Source: Pseudomonadota bacterium
Lineage (GTDB): Bacteria; Pseudomonadota; Gammaproteobacteria; Steroidobacterales; GCA-2729495
Assembly (NCBI GenBank): GCA_963204745.1
Contig: CAUJHF010000031.1
Location: 1 to 48,097, forward strand
Reading direction: 5' to 3'
Length of the DNA stretch: 48,097 nt
Part shown: piece after piece, positions 7,745 through 17,090 of the stretch
Position numbering within the stretch: position 1 is the first letter of the stretch
Layout: each line of letters opens with the position of its first letter
Notes under the pieces: generated by a model
The model's database searches: none
Seen by the model: the letters and a program-made list of their open reading frames with translations, nothing else
Told to the model about the DNA's origin: nothing
Program-made: the position numbers and the translations under genes

Positions 7745-8787
7745 GACTCGGCTGCGGCTTCCTGGGCGACAGGAAAGTGATGGCGGGTAGCGTTGGCGAT
7801 GCGCACCAGCGCCAGCATGACCGGCACCTCCACCAGCACGCCCACGACCGTTGCCAGCGCCGCGCCGGACTGCAGGCCAAACAGCGAAATGGCAACCGCA
7901 ACGGCCAGTTCAAAAAAGTTGCTGGCACCGATCATGCCGGCAGGGGCCGCGATGTTATGGGGCACCTTCCATGCCCAGGCCCAGCCGTAGGCGACGAAGA
8001 AGATCAGGATGGTCTGGAGTACAAGCGGGATGGCGATCAGCGCGATATGCAGCGGATTGGCGATGATCACGTCGCCCTGGAAGGCAAACAGCAGTACCAG
8101 AGTGATGATCAATCCGATCGGGGTGACTGGTTTCAGTCGCTTCAGCAAGGTGTTGTCGAGCCACTCGATGCCGCGCTGTTTGATGGCGGTTCGGCGGGTC
8201 AGGTATCCGGCGCCCAGCGGGATCACGATGTAGAGCACCACCGACAGGATGACCGTATCCCAGGGAACCTGGATGTTTGATACACCGAGCAGAAAGACCA
8301 CGACGGGCGCGAAGGCGAACAGCATGACCAGGTCGTTGAGTGCGACCTGGACCAGTGTGTAAGCGGCGTCGCCGCGGGTGAGGTAGCTCCACACGAAGAC
8401 CATGGCGGTACAGGGCGCAGCGCCCAGAAGAATGGCCCCGGCCAGATATTCCTCGGCCTGTTCCGTGGGGATCAGTGGCGCGAACACCACGGTCAGGAAG
8501 AACCAGGCGATCGCGAACATGGTGAAGGGCTTGACCAGCCAGTTGACCGTGGTGGTGATGATCAGCCCCCTGGGTTGGCGGCGTACGCCGAGGACCGAGG
8601 TGAAATCGATCTGCACCATCATCGGAAAGATCATCGCCCAGATCAGCACCGCAACCGGGATCGATACGCTGGCATATTCAAAGCGCGACAGGGCCTCGGG
8701 TATGGCAGGGGCGAACTGCCCCAGCAGCACGCCTGCCACTATGGCCAGGGCTACCCAGACGGAGAGCAAACGCTCGAATAGCCCCAT
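7741..8787 (-). CDS. acr3: Arsenite efflux permease, ACR3 family
   Basis: This 348-aa integral membrane protein has about ten predicted transmembrane helices. It exports arsenite using the proton motive force. The ACR3-specific GAAPCTAMVFVW motif with the essential Cys (Cys126) and the GASNFFELAVAVAISLFG helix are present. I use the ATG at 8787 (MGLFERLLSVW), because the longer frame to 8940 adds a 51-residue low-complexity stretch overlapping arsC. It lies 50 nt after arsC, so the two form an arsenate-resistance pair. No arsR regulator or arsH is found nearby. glk follows with a 4-bp overlap. Confidence 0.92.
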   Translation of the reverse strand: MGLFERLLSVWVALAIVAGVLLGQFAPAIPEALSRFEYASVSIPVAVLIWAMIFPMMVQIDFTSVLGVRRQPRGLIITTTVNWLVKPFTMFAIAWFFLTVVFAPLIPTEQAEEYLAGAILLGAAPCTAMVFVWSYLTRGDAAYTLVQVALNDLVMLFAFAPVVVFLLGVSNIQVPWDTVILSVVLYIVIPLGAGYLTRRTAIKQRGIEWLDNTLLKRLKPVTPIGLIITLVLLFAFQGDVIIANPLHIALIAIPLVLQTILIFFVAYGWAWAWKVPHNIAAPAGMIGASNFFELAVAVAISLFGLQSGAALATVVGVLVEVPVMLALVRIANATRHHFPVAQEAAAES

Positions 8788-8837
8788 GGCTTCCGGGGTG
8801 CCCGGGGCAGGCGGCTCCGGGCGAGTGGTCTGCCGGA

Positions 8838-9251
8838 CTATCGTCCCGCTCCCGGATAGTGAACCACTTCGCCGTCTTCTTTGCTGAAGTGTGCGACGGG
8901 ATGTTCGAGGAGGTCGAGCACAAGCTCGGAAGGCCTGCAAAGGCGGGCGCCCTTGTCGGTCACGACGATCGGCCGATTGATCAGGATCGGGTGCGCCACC
9001 ATGGCATCGATCAGCTGATCATCGTTCATTGCCGGGTCGTCGAGCCCCAGCGCATCGTACGGTGTGCCCTTGCGCCGCAGGAGTTCACGCGGAGCCATGT
9101 TCATCATCGACAACAAGGCAAGCAGTCGCTCACGGCTGGGCGGCACCTTGAGATACTCGATGACTTCGGGGGTTTCGCCCGAGGCCACGATCATCGCCAG
9201 GGTGTTGCGTGAAGTGCCGCAGCCGGGATTGTGATAGATCAGGGGTCGCAT
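8838..9251 (-). CDS. arsC: Arsenate reductase (glutaredoxin-type)
   Basis: This 137-aa ArsC of the Spx/ArsC family reduces arsenate to arsenite using glutathione and glutaredoxin. The catalytic Cys is Cys11 in HNPGCGTSRN. The arginine-bearing segments ELLRRKGTPY and HPILINRPIVV, which bind the oxyanion, are conserved. I choose the ATG at 9251, since the longer frame to 9293 starts with TTG and adds 14 residues unlike the family. The site before the ATG is not a clear Shine-Dalgarno. The product, arsenite, is exported by the ACR3 protein encoded directly downstream. Confidence 0.9.
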   Translation of the reverse strand: MRPLIYHNPGCGTSRNTLAMIVASGETPEVIEYLKVPPSRERLLALLSMMNMAPRELLRRKGTPYDALGLDDPAMNDDQLIDAMVAHPILINRPIVVTDKGARLCRPSELVLDLLEHPVAHFSKEDGEVVHYPGAGR

Positions 9252-9357
9252 GCAGGGGGAATGCTTCTGGATGAGACCCGCAGGATAGAACAAAAACGCC
9301 CTCGATTGGCTTTGATGTGCCCATACGTCCCGGCATGTGGACGCAATTCAGATGCCC

Positions 9358-9388
9358 AAAAAAAAGCCGCCCCTGGGCAAGGGGCGGC
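9358..9388 (-). terminator. Strong intrinsic terminator, leftward
   Basis: An 8-bp perfect GC stem (GCCGCCCC 9366-9373 with GGGGCGGC 9381-9388, 7-nt loop) is followed on the minus strand by eight U (A-run 9358-9365). It would stop leftward transcription entering from 9389-9876 or from the small coiled-coil gene, and it shields the arsC promoter region at 9252-9357. Confidence 0.85.
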
Positions 9389-9876
9389 AAGATTGGGCTT
9401 GGGATGGTGCTTTGTCGCTCTTTTATTGTTTTTGTTTTTCTTCTTCTTATCGAGGTTGCTGTTCGGTCATTGGGTTTGGGCTTGGGCTTGGGTTTTTGGG
9501 GTGTGGGCTGCTGTGCTATCTCTTTTGACCGTTCAGCGGGGTCCTCGCTGAAGTAATTGCAGCAAACGTGCCAGCCTCGCACAGAGCGCCCGGCGGCTTT
9601 ACAGAATCCGGAAAATAGCCGCCTTACTGTGACTGTCGTCACACGAAGCCGGAAGCTGGCCGGTCGCCTGGCGACGGGAAGAGGGCTGCAGTTGGCCGCT
9701 CCCGTGCCGATTTGTATAGCAGTGCGACGCCGGACTCCGGGGATCAGGAGAACCGCGTCACATCAGCCGTATAAACCCATTGCCAAACAAAGCACTACAG
9801 GCTTGCCGTCTTTGTAAGATTTGCCGACGGTGATGGTCCGTGCGCAGCGCTGTCGTGGCTTTGCGGCCACCGGCGC
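9389..9876. other. 488-bp non-coding block, candidate small RNA or long 3' UTR
   Basis: I see no convincing gene here. The left part (9391-9510) is low complexity on the plus strand, rich in T, with a tandem TTGGGC hexamer around 9472-9497. The middle holds three short hairpins: 9532-9552 (TTCAGCG/CGCTGAA), a 7-bp GGCGGCT/AGCCGCC stem around 9593-9625, and GTGAC/GTCAC near 9630-9645. On the minus strand a CTATAC -10-like box lies near 9715-9720 but has no good -35. With the leftward terminator at 9358, the simplest readings are a leftward RNA of about 300-500 nt or a long 3' UTR of the small coiled-coil gene. It does not match 6S RNA, tmRNA, RNase P or SRP RNA by eye. Confidence 0.4.
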
Positions 9877-10098
9877 TCAGGCGTTGAGGTCGGGAATTCG
9901 TGCGCTTTCGAGCCGCGTGATGAGGTCCTTGAGGCGCAGCTTCTCTTTCTTCAGACGCCGGATACGCAACTGATCCTCAGCCGCAAAGCGGTCCAGGGCC
10001 GCGATGGCTGCGTCGAGATCGCGGTGCGCGACGCGCAGCTCTTTCAGTCGCCAGAGGTCACTGAAGACATTCGTGTTGATGTTGTCGTCGTCGCTCAT
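9877..10098 (-). CDS. Small DUF465-like coiled-coil protein
   Basis: This 73-aa cytoplasmic protein has a heptad-like helical body: LRVAHRDLDAAIAALD, then a basic LRIRRLKKEKLRLKDLI hairpin helix. Length, charge pattern and the HxxLD...LKKxKLxLKD layout fit the DUF465 (YdcH-like) family of small proteins of unknown role. It follows cysQ on the same strand direction but lies 30 nt downstream of the cysQ start side, so it has its own start codon context (ATG at 10098, upstream of which cysQ ends at 10129). Co-transcription with cysQ is likely. Confidence 0.7.
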   Translation of the reverse strand: MSDDDNINTNVFSDLWRLKELRVAHRDLDAAIAALDRFAAEDQLRIRRLKKEKLRLKDLITRLESARIPDLNA

Positions 10099-10128
10099 CG
10101 TGCTGCAAGTCTAGCAGTCGTGGACCAT

Positions 10129-10935
10129 CTACCGGGAGTGCAGCAGGGCCAGCCAGTCCCGGTCCGGGTCGCCACTGGCCAGAAAATACGGGTTCAGTAC
10201 TTCCGGTCGTGTGTTGTACCGGAGTGGCTGGCCATCGAGATCCACCACGCTCCCACCGGCTGCTTCGACAACGGCCTGGGCCGCTGCGGTATCCCATTCG
10301 GAGGTCGGGCCGAGGCGCGGATACACATCCGCGGCACCTTCTGCCACGAGGCAGAACTTCAGCGAGCTGCCCATCGACACGAATTCGTGTGCGCCCAGTT
10401 GCCCGAGAAAGGTGTCGAGGCTGGCGCCGCGATGCGAACGGCTCCCGGCGACGCGAACCGGCGAACTGGCCGGCCGACGCACGCGGATCTCGCGCGGAGC
10501 CTGGCGCGGATCGGTGCGCAGTGCGGGACCGCCGGCATATCCGCAGTAGTCGCGACCGGGAACGGGCGCATGGACCACGCCGAGTACGGCCCGGTGGTCG
10601 TCAACCAGTGCGATGTTCACCGTGAACTCGCCGTTACGCTTGATGAATTCCCGCGTGCCGTCCAGCGGGTCCACCAGCCAGAACCTGGCCCAGTGCCGGC
10701 GTGTTTCCCAGGGGATGGTGCCGGACTCCTCGGACCAGAGCGGGATGCCGGGTGTGAGCTGCGCGAGCGCCGCGGCGATGGTGTCATGTGCCGCGCGGTC
10801 GGCGGCGGTCAGTGGCGTGTTGTCGGCCTTGGTTTCCACGCCAAAGGCGGTGGCGTAAATACGGTTGATTTCGCGACCGGCAGCCTGGGCGATGGCCTGA
10901 ACGCGCGGCAGCAAGCGGTGCAGTTCTGTGATCAT
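10129..10935 (-). CDS. cysQ: 3'(2'),5'-bisphosphate nucleotidase CysQ
   Basis: This 268-aa inositol-monophosphatase-fold enzyme hydrolyses 3'-phosphoadenosine 5'-phosphate (PAP) to AMP, clearing the by-product of sulfate assimilation. The metal-binding motifs are SEESG near residue 70 and WLVDPLDGTREF near 86-97. The second acidic site is GPTSEWDTAAAQAVVEAAGG near 208-227. Together with KADNTPLTAADRAAH near 37 these are typical of CysQ rather than SuhB. It is divergent from the nucleotidase gene at 11004 across 68 bp; in many gammaproteobacteria cysQ sits near a yrfG-type gene. Confidence 0.92.
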   Translation of the reverse strand: MITELHRLLPRVQAIAQAAGREINRIYATAFGVETKADNTPLTAADRAAHDTIAAALAQLTPGIPLWSEESGTIPWETRRHWARFWLVDPLDGTREFIKRNGEFTVNIALVDDHRAVLGVVHAPVPGRDYCGYAGGPALRTDPRQAPREIRVRRPASSPVRVAGSRSHRGASLDTFLGQLGAHEFVSMGSSLKFCLVAEGAADVYPRLGPTSEWDTAAAQAVVEAAGGSVVDLDGQPLRYNTRPEVLNPYFLASGDPDRDWLALLHSR

Positions 10936-11003
10936 GGGCGCGGACGGTACAATCCGTACCCGGCCCGGGCAACCCCGCGGCCGACCTCAGCCGGAACAGC
11001 CGC

Positions 11004-11651
11004 ATGCACGACTGGCGAAGCTTCGACACGATCCTGCTCGACATGGATGGCACGATCCTCGATCTCGCCTATGACAACTATTTCTGGCGCGAACTCGTGC
11101 CCAGATGCCTGGCGCGCAATCGCGGCGCCACGCCCGAAGAAATTGTGCCGGATTTATTTGAACGTTTTGCCGGCATGCAGGGGCGGCTCGAGTGGTATTG
11201 CCTCGACTACTGGTCTGCCGAACTGTCGCTGGATCTGCGCGCGCTCAAGGATGCCAGCAGTCATCGCGTGCGTTTTCTGCCCGGCGCCAGGGAATTTCTG
11301 GCCCGGCTGCACGCCAGCGGCAAGCATGTGGCCGTTGTTACCAATGCGCATGGCGATGCGCTGGACATGAAGAAGAGCGTCGCCGGACTGGGCCGCTATA
11401 TCGATACCTTCCTGTCCTCGCATGAGTTCGGTGTGCCCAAGGAGGAGCAGGGCTTCTGGTCTTCCGCACAGGGGCGCCTGGGCTTCGATCCGCAACAGAC
11501 CCTGTTCATCGATGACAGCAGGTCGGTGCTCGATGCTGCACGCGCCTATGGCATCCGCGGCCTGCTGGCGGTGAACCGGCCCGACAGCCAGCGGCCTGCG
11601 CGCGCCGTCGACGGACATGCTTCGGTCGAAGCGATCGGTCATCTGGACTAG
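11004..11651 (+). CDS. yrfG: GMP/IMP nucleotidase-type HAD phosphatase (YrfG-like)
   Basis: This 215-aa HAD-superfamily phosphatase carries motif I DMDGTILDL (Asp nucleophile near residue 13), a helical cap with the DYWSAEL segment, motif II TNAHGDALDMK, the motif III Lys near FGVPKEE and motif IV IDDSRSVLDAARAYG. The order and spacing match YrfG, a purine nucleoside 5'-monophosphatase acting on GMP and IMP. It is divergent from cysQ, the same partnership seen in enterobacteria. Its 3' end converges on the DoxX-like gene with 6 bp between stops. Confidence 0.85.
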   Translation: MHDWRSFDTILLDMDGTILDLAYDNYFWRELVPRCLARNRGATPEEIVPDLFERFAGMQGRLEWYCLDYWSAELSLDLRALKDASSHRVRFLPGAREFLARLHASGKHVAVVTNAHGDALDMKKSVAGLGRYIDTFLSSHEFGVPKEEQGFWSSAQGRLGFDPQQTLFIDDSRSVLDAARAYGIRGLLAVNRPDSQRPARAVDGHASVEAIGHLD

Positions 11652-11657
11652 CGACGA

Positions 11658-12173
11658 TCAGAACCAGCGTGAGCCGGGATACCTGCGTGACAGCCGGCCA
11701 TCGAGCCCCAGCCAGCGTCCCGAGGGCCAGCTCATCATCATGATGCTGAGTGCAAAGAACGGGATCAGCGAGGCGTCGTAGTACCCGCCGGCCGAGAAGC
11801 CCAGCAGGTTGATCAGCGCGATGGCCGCCGCCCAGCGTGTGGTCAGGCCCAGCAGCAGCGCGATGCCTACGTAGAGTTCGCTGACCGTGACAAACACGGC
11901 CACCAGTTTGTAGAACGGGATCGCAAAGTCCTGCAGGAACATCACCTGCAGGCTGGCCGGGTGCAGCTCGGTCAGACGATCCTCGAAAATCTGCTTGAGG
12001 ATATCGGTGGTCAGCCATTCCTTGCGGAGCTTGTTCACGCCGGCGGCGATCCAGAACAGTCCGTAGAGCTCGCGCAGGAACAGATGCATCACAACGCCGA
12101 CCATCCGGAACGGATGCTCCCGCCAGCGCTTCGCCGTCCAGACGCTTTGCACGGTCTCGATTGCCCGGGTCAT
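11658..12173 (-). CDS. DoxX-like integral membrane protein
   Basis: This 171-aa protein has about four hydrophobic helices: near 25-45, 72-95, 98-125 and 128-148. The pattern REL...WIAAGVNKL near the N-terminus, then SELYVGIALLLGLTTRWAA, is that of the DoxX/DoxD-like family. Members are linked to thiol or quinone redox processes but most have no proven activity. I choose the ATG at 12173, which overlaps the preceding stop in an ATGA, rather than the longer frame to 12242. It is the last gene of the TetR-headed operon. Confidence 0.75.
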   Translation of the reverse strand: MTRAIETVQSVWTAKRWREHPFRMVGVVMHLFLRELYGLFWIAAGVNKLRKEWLTTDILKQIFEDRLTELHPASLQVMFLQDFAIPFYKLVAVFVTVSELYVGIALLLGLTTRWAAAIALINLLGFSAGGYYDASLIPFFALSIMMMSWPSGRWLGLDGRLSRRYPGSRWF

Positions 12174-12745
12174 GGTGCGCTCTCTTTGCTGGTGTGCTTG
12201 TCGATCACCTCCAGCGCACCCCAGAGCGGTATGCGCTGGCAATGGCCGAGTTCCGTTGAAGGTGCCGACTGTCGCCAGCGCCGCCCGATGCGCTCGATCT
12301 CGCGCCCGTCCGACGTCTTGAGCAGTGGCGGGTCCAGGGCGATATGCAGTTCACCGGCCACCGGTGGCGCCCATGCACCATCGTCAACCGTGTAAATCGT
12401 GACCGGCCGCCGATGGCCGCTCTCGAGTTGCTTCGAGCTGAAATTGGCGATGAACCACTCCCAGATCGTCCCGACCTGTGACCAGAAGGTTCGTGGCTGT
12501 ATGTGGTAGAGCGTAAAGCTCCCGTTTGTCGGAACCGACGGGTATGCGGGTGGAGTCGCACCTGCCTGGCAGAGCACCATGACATCGCACATGGTGCAGA
12601 CTTCGCCGAACTGGCCGACCAGGAAGTAATCGGCATAGGCCTTGTTGTTGACCTGCGCATGTGCCGGTAACAGTGGCACGGTCAGCAGTCCTGCTGCCAG
12701 CCATCCCAGCGATAGCCTGCGCGTGAAAAAACCTGCACGCGACAT
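12170..12745 (-). CDS. Exported protein of unknown function with CxxC-x5-C motif
   Basis: This 191-aa protein has a twin-Arg-containing but Sec-like signal peptide (cleavage expected after AHA at residue 30). Near the mature N-terminus a cysteine cluster, CTMCDVMVLC (Cys50, Cys53, Cys59), could bind metal or form a redox disulfide. The rest is a mixed domain with VTIYTVDDGAW and ELHIALDPPLL segments and one late Cys in GHCQRIPLW. I do not recognise a family. It is 3 nt downstream of the TetR gene and overlaps the DoxX-like gene by 4 bp, so all three should be made together, possibly as a periplasmic/membrane redox pair. Confidence 0.65.
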   Translation of the reverse strand: MSRAGFFTRRLSLGWLAAGLLTVPLLPAHAQVNNKAYADYFLVGQFGEVCTMCDVMVLCQAGATPPAYPSVPTNGSFTLYHIQPRTFWSQVGTIWEWFIANFSSKQLESGHRRPVTIYTVDDGAWAPPVAGELHIALDPPLLKTSDGREIERIGRRWRQSAPSTELGHCQRIPLWGALEVIDKHTSKESAP

Positions 12746-12748
12746 GTT

Positions 12749-13390
12749 TCAGTTCCTTGCGTTTTCCGGCAGCCGGGCCAGTTCGCGGGCCATGTTGAGC
12801 ACATCGCGCCACCCTGCGTCGGTATCGAGGCGCAGCCCCATGAAATTGGGTGAACGCCGCGAACGCATTGCGAGATAGATCAGTGCGGCATGAATGATGA
12901 CGATCACGCGGTGATTGCCCCGGCGGAGATAGCGGCGATCGCCCAGCATGGTTTTCAGATAGGGGCGGCGGCAGTCCTCGCGTGCTGAAGCAAAGGCAGC
13001 CGAGAGGTCGGACGTTGCCGTCAACTCTTCGGCAAGAAACTCCAGCGTGACCGGATGGGCGCGCAGATATTCGGCGCTGGCCACCAGCTCGTCCGCGATC
13101 TGCTGCCTGAAGCTCTGGTCATCCGGTTTGTGGTGGCTGGGCGGGCCGGTCCCGGCCACCTCTGCCCAGAACCCACGCCGCTTGCCCCATGCCTGCACCA
13201 GTCCCTGCAGGTCGCCAAAGTAGCGGTACAGGAGCGGCTTGCCGACTCCAGCCGCTTCGACCACGGCATTCACGCTGAGTTGGCGCAGGCCGTCACGCTG
13301 CAGAACCGTTTCGAGCGCATCGAGGAGGGCTTCCTCGGTGGCGCCGCGGCTGCCTGGCGTTGCGCTCCTGCTTGGCGGGTCTGCTGGCAT
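12749..13390 (-). CDS. TetR/AcrR family transcriptional regulator
   Basis: This 213-aa protein has an N-terminal TetR helix-turn-helix (about 17-65): ALLDALETVLQRDGLRQLSV, then VVEAAGVGKPLLYRYFGDL. A variable ligand-binding C-terminal half follows. It is the first gene of a three-gene leftward operon and lies 6 bp downstream of a perfect 24-bp palindrome (13397-13420), the expected operator. It therefore probably represses its own operon and is relieved by an unknown ligand. The C-terminal domain does not reveal the ligand. Confidence 0.92.
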   Translation of the reverse strand: MPADPPSRSATPGSRGATEEALLDALETVLQRDGLRQLSVNAVVEAAGVGKPLLYRYFGDLQGLVQAWGKRRGFWAEVAGTGPPSHHKPDDQSFRQQIADELVASAEYLRAHPVTLEFLAEELTATSDLSAAFASAREDCRRPYLKTMLGDRRYLRRGNHRVIVIIHAALIYLAMRSRRSPNFMGLRLDTDAGWRDVLNMARELARLPENARN

Positions 13391-13396
13391 GGGGAG

Positions 13397-13420
13397 CGAT
13401 GTTACCGTACGGTAACATCG
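13397..13420. promoter_or_regulatory. Perfect 24-bp palindromic operator for the TetR operon
   Basis: The sequence is an uninterrupted perfect palindrome with half-site CGATGTTACCGT, centred between 13408 and 13409. It sits 6 bp upstream of the tetR start codon. Size, symmetry and position fit autorepression by a TetR dimer. No second copy was noticed in the window. Confidence 0.8.
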
Positions 13421-13513
13421 GGCTACAACAGATGACGATGCGCTTCAGTTGCCGGCGCGATTCGCACAGACCGCGTATCGCCACGTCGGGGAGTTGTGTG
13501 CCGGTATTCGCCG

Positions 13514-14824
13514 CTATCGGCTGCGCCCGCGTTGGCCACCTGCAGGCCTCTTGCCGCGTCCACTGCCGCCACCGCCACCGCCACCGGTTCCGCCACCGCG
13601 ACGGGGCGGGCGTCCGCCGGCAGGTGGATATTTGCGTGGTTGCCATGGCGGTGTTTTCACGCCCTCAAGGAGGCTGCTTTCTACAGCGCCAGTCGGGATG
13701 CGGTGGCCAATATAGGCTTCGATCTCCGGCAGCGAAAAGGCATAGGTTTCACAGGCGAAGCTGATCGAGTCACCGCTGGTCCCCGCACGTGCGGTACGCC
13801 CGATGCGATGCACGTAGTCGGCTGCTTCCTGCGGCAGGTCGTAGTTGATTACATGGCTGACATCCGGCACATGCAGGCCGCGGGACGCGACATCGGTGGC
13901 GACCAGAACGGGGAGGGTGCCTTCCTGAAATGCCTTGAGCAGACGCAGCCGCTTGTTTTGTGGCACATCGCCGTTGATGGCTTCGGCCGGCAGATCGTTG
14001 AATTCGAGCAGTCGCGCGATCTCCTCGGCTGCCCGCTTGGTGTTGACGAACACCATCGTGCGCTTCGCGGCCATGCTCCGCAGCAGGCCGACCAGCAGCG
14101 GTCCCTTCTCCTTGTTGCTCGGGAAGTAGACGATTTGTGTCACCAGGTCGACCGTCTTTTTGTCCGGCTCGATCTGGACAGTCTCGGGATTGTTCATGTG
14201 CTCGTAGGCGAGTTCGAGCACGCGGTGTCCGAGCGTCGCAGAGAACATCAGGTTCAGGCGCTTGTCCGGTGGCGGCAGGCGGCGCAGCAGGTAGCGGATG
14301 TCCTTGATGAAGCCGAGATCGAACATGCGGTCGGCTTCATCGAGCACCAGAACCTGGGCGTGATTCAGCGTGTAGACATGTTGTTTGAAGTAGTCGATCA
14401 GCCGTCCGGGCGTGCCGATCAGCACGTCGACGCCGGCCTGGAGAATCTCGCGCTGCTTGTCGTAATCGGCACCGCCATAGACCACAGCCATGCGCAGTCC
14501 CGTACTGCTGCCGAGGATTTCGGCATCGGCATGGATCTGCACGGCCAGCTCGCGTGTGGGCGCGACGATAAGCGCCCGCGGCGAAGATGTGTTCTGGCGT
14601 GGTACCGGATGTGTCAGCAGATGATTGAACATCGCGATCAGGAATGCAGCGGTCTTGCCGGTGCCGGTCTGTGCCTGCCCGGCAATATCCTTGCCCTTGA
14701 GTGCGATAGGCAGGGTTTGTGCCTGGATGGGTGTGCACTGCTGAAAACCCGCGGTACGTATGCCCGCAAGGATTTCAGCTGGCAGCCCCAGCTCGGCAAA
14801 GGTCATGTTCTTCTCTTGGCTCAT
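13514..14824 (-). CDS. rhlB: ATP-dependent RNA helicase RhlB
   Basis: This 436-aa DEAD-box helicase unwinds RNA for the degradosome/PNPase. Motifs in order: Q motif (TPIQAQ) near 31, Walker A AQTGTGKT near 50, [18 protein letters not shown] ([13 protein letters not shown]) near 162, [17 protein letters not shown] and [25 protein letters not shown] and [17 protein letters not shown] are characteristic of RhlB rather than RhlE or SrmB. The location, divergent from trxA-rho, is the classical rhlB position. The C-terminal tail (from about 395) is Gly/Arg/Pro-rich and probably disordered, a likely RNA-binding region. Confidence 0.93.
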   Translation of the reverse strand: MSQEKNMTFAELGLPAEILAGIRTAGFQQCTPIQAQTLPIALKGKDIAGQAQTGTGKTAAFLIAMFNHLLTHPVPRQNTSSPRALIVAPTRELAVQIHADAEILGSSTGLRMAVVYGGADYDKQREILQAGVDVLIGTPGRLIDYFKQHVYTLNHAQVLVLDEADRMFDLGFIKDIRYLLRRLPPPDKRLNLMFSATLGHRVLELAYEHMNNPETVQIEPDKKTVDLVTQIVYFPSNKEKGPLLVGLLRSMAAKRTMVFVNTKRAAEEIARLLEFNDLPAEAINGDVPQNKRLRLLKAFQEGTLPVLVATDVASRGLHVPDVSHVINYDLPQEAADYVHRIGRTARAGTSGDSISFACETYAFSLPEIEAYIGHRIPTGAVESSLLEGVKTPPWQPRKYPPAGGRPPRRGGGTGGGGGGGSGRGKRPAGGQRGRSR

Positions 14825-15272
14825 GTTGTCCTACAGTGGAATAGCTCATTCAAAAAACGACCCCGAACCGGACGGAGCCACTTGCAAAAGCCGGCCGGAC
14901 AGGTTCAAATTGCCCCAGTCGCCGCGTGCCTGTTGAAGCGCCCGCCCGGGCCGCGACTGATTAGCGACTCGTTAAACCCCTTTTTGAGCTGCCCTTTAAC
15001 GGGATAAGCAGGAAGCTCGCGGGAACGCTTCTACACACGGGATTGTGCCCTATCCGGTCCCGCGCTTCACAGAAGCTTCACGATGAAGTGTTTTCGGAGG
15101 CCGGAAAACCTCCTGTACAACCCCGGTATCGGGCAATAGATGGCGCTGATCGCGTCAATGGGTACCCCTCAACTTTCGATTCACGCTAGGCGACCGACAG
15201 GCGCAAGCAAGGCAGATTCAGCCAATTCCGGATTTTTTCATCCCGCCATCACACTACGAGCACCAGAGGATC
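14825..15272. other. 448-bp divergent promoter region between rhlB and trxA
   Basis: No gene is supported here. The block holds short hairpins, such as CTTCA/TGAAG near 15078-15090 and GGAGG/CCTCC near 15096-15113, but no clear sigma-70 boxes. A short open frame from 15140 runs out of frame into trxA and lacks support. The region must hold the promoters of both rhlB and trxA-rho. Confidence 0.6.
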
Positions 15273-15593
15273 ATGAGCATAGAGCACGTTTCCGACGACA
15301 GTTTCGCCACACAGGTTCTGCAGTCCGACCGTCCCGTCCTGGTTGATTTCTGGGCGGAGTGGTGCGGTCCCTGCAAGATGATCGCGCCAATCCTTGAGCA
15401 GATCGCTGCCGAATACGGTGATCGCCTGACGGTCGCCAAGGTCGATGTCGAAGCCAGTCAGAGTACGGCGATGAAGTACGGAATACGGAGCATCCCGACA
15501 CTGATGCTTTTCAAGGGGGGTGTTGTCGAAGCGCAGCACGTGGGTATGTTGTCCAAGGAGCAGTTGAGCAAACTGCTTCAGGCGAAATTGTGA
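15273..15593 (+). CDS. trxA: Thioredoxin 1
   Basis: This 106-aa cytoplasmic thioredoxin reduces protein disulfides, ribonucleotide reductase and PAPS reductase. The active site is WCGPC (Cys31, Cys34) within [17 protein letters not shown]. The cis-Pro loop is RSIPTLMLF. The length matches E. coli TrxA. A site AGAGGA precedes the ATG. rho starts only 10 nt after the stop codon, so the two genes should share a transcript; in E. coli a rho leader lies between them. Confidence 0.97.
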   Translation: MSIEHVSDDSFATQVLQSDRPVLVDFWAEWCGPCKMIAPILEQIAAEYGDRLTVAKVDVEASQSTAMKYGIRSIPTLMLFKGGVVEAQHVGMLSKEQLSKLLQAKL

Positions 15594-15603
15594 GTATCGG
15601 TAA

Positions 15604-17058
<1,455 letters not shown>

Positions 17059-17090
17059 GCCGCGCGCACACCCGGGGCAGTACTGAATGC

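Noticed and set aside
7741..8940. Long start for the ACR3 gene
   Set aside because: The first 51 residues are Arg/Pro/Ser low complexity and overlap arsC. ACR3 proteins begin near the first helix, as from 8787.
9130..9642. 170-codon minus-strand frame with a KPKPKP run
   Set aside because: It runs through the strong terminator hairpin and into arsC in another frame. The Pro-Lys run comes from the DNA hexamer repeat.
10024..11370. 448-codon plus-strand frame across cysQ and the start of the nucleotidase gene
   Set aside because: It is antisense to cysQ and out of frame with yrfG. The composition is that of a shadow frame and no motif is visible.
13496..15007. 503-codon plus-strand frame across rhlB
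   Set aside because: Antisense to the complete RhlB helicase, and no recognisable protein.
15140..15346. 68-codon frame upstream of trxA
   Set aside because: It overlaps the trxA start in another frame and has no ribosome site or homology signs.
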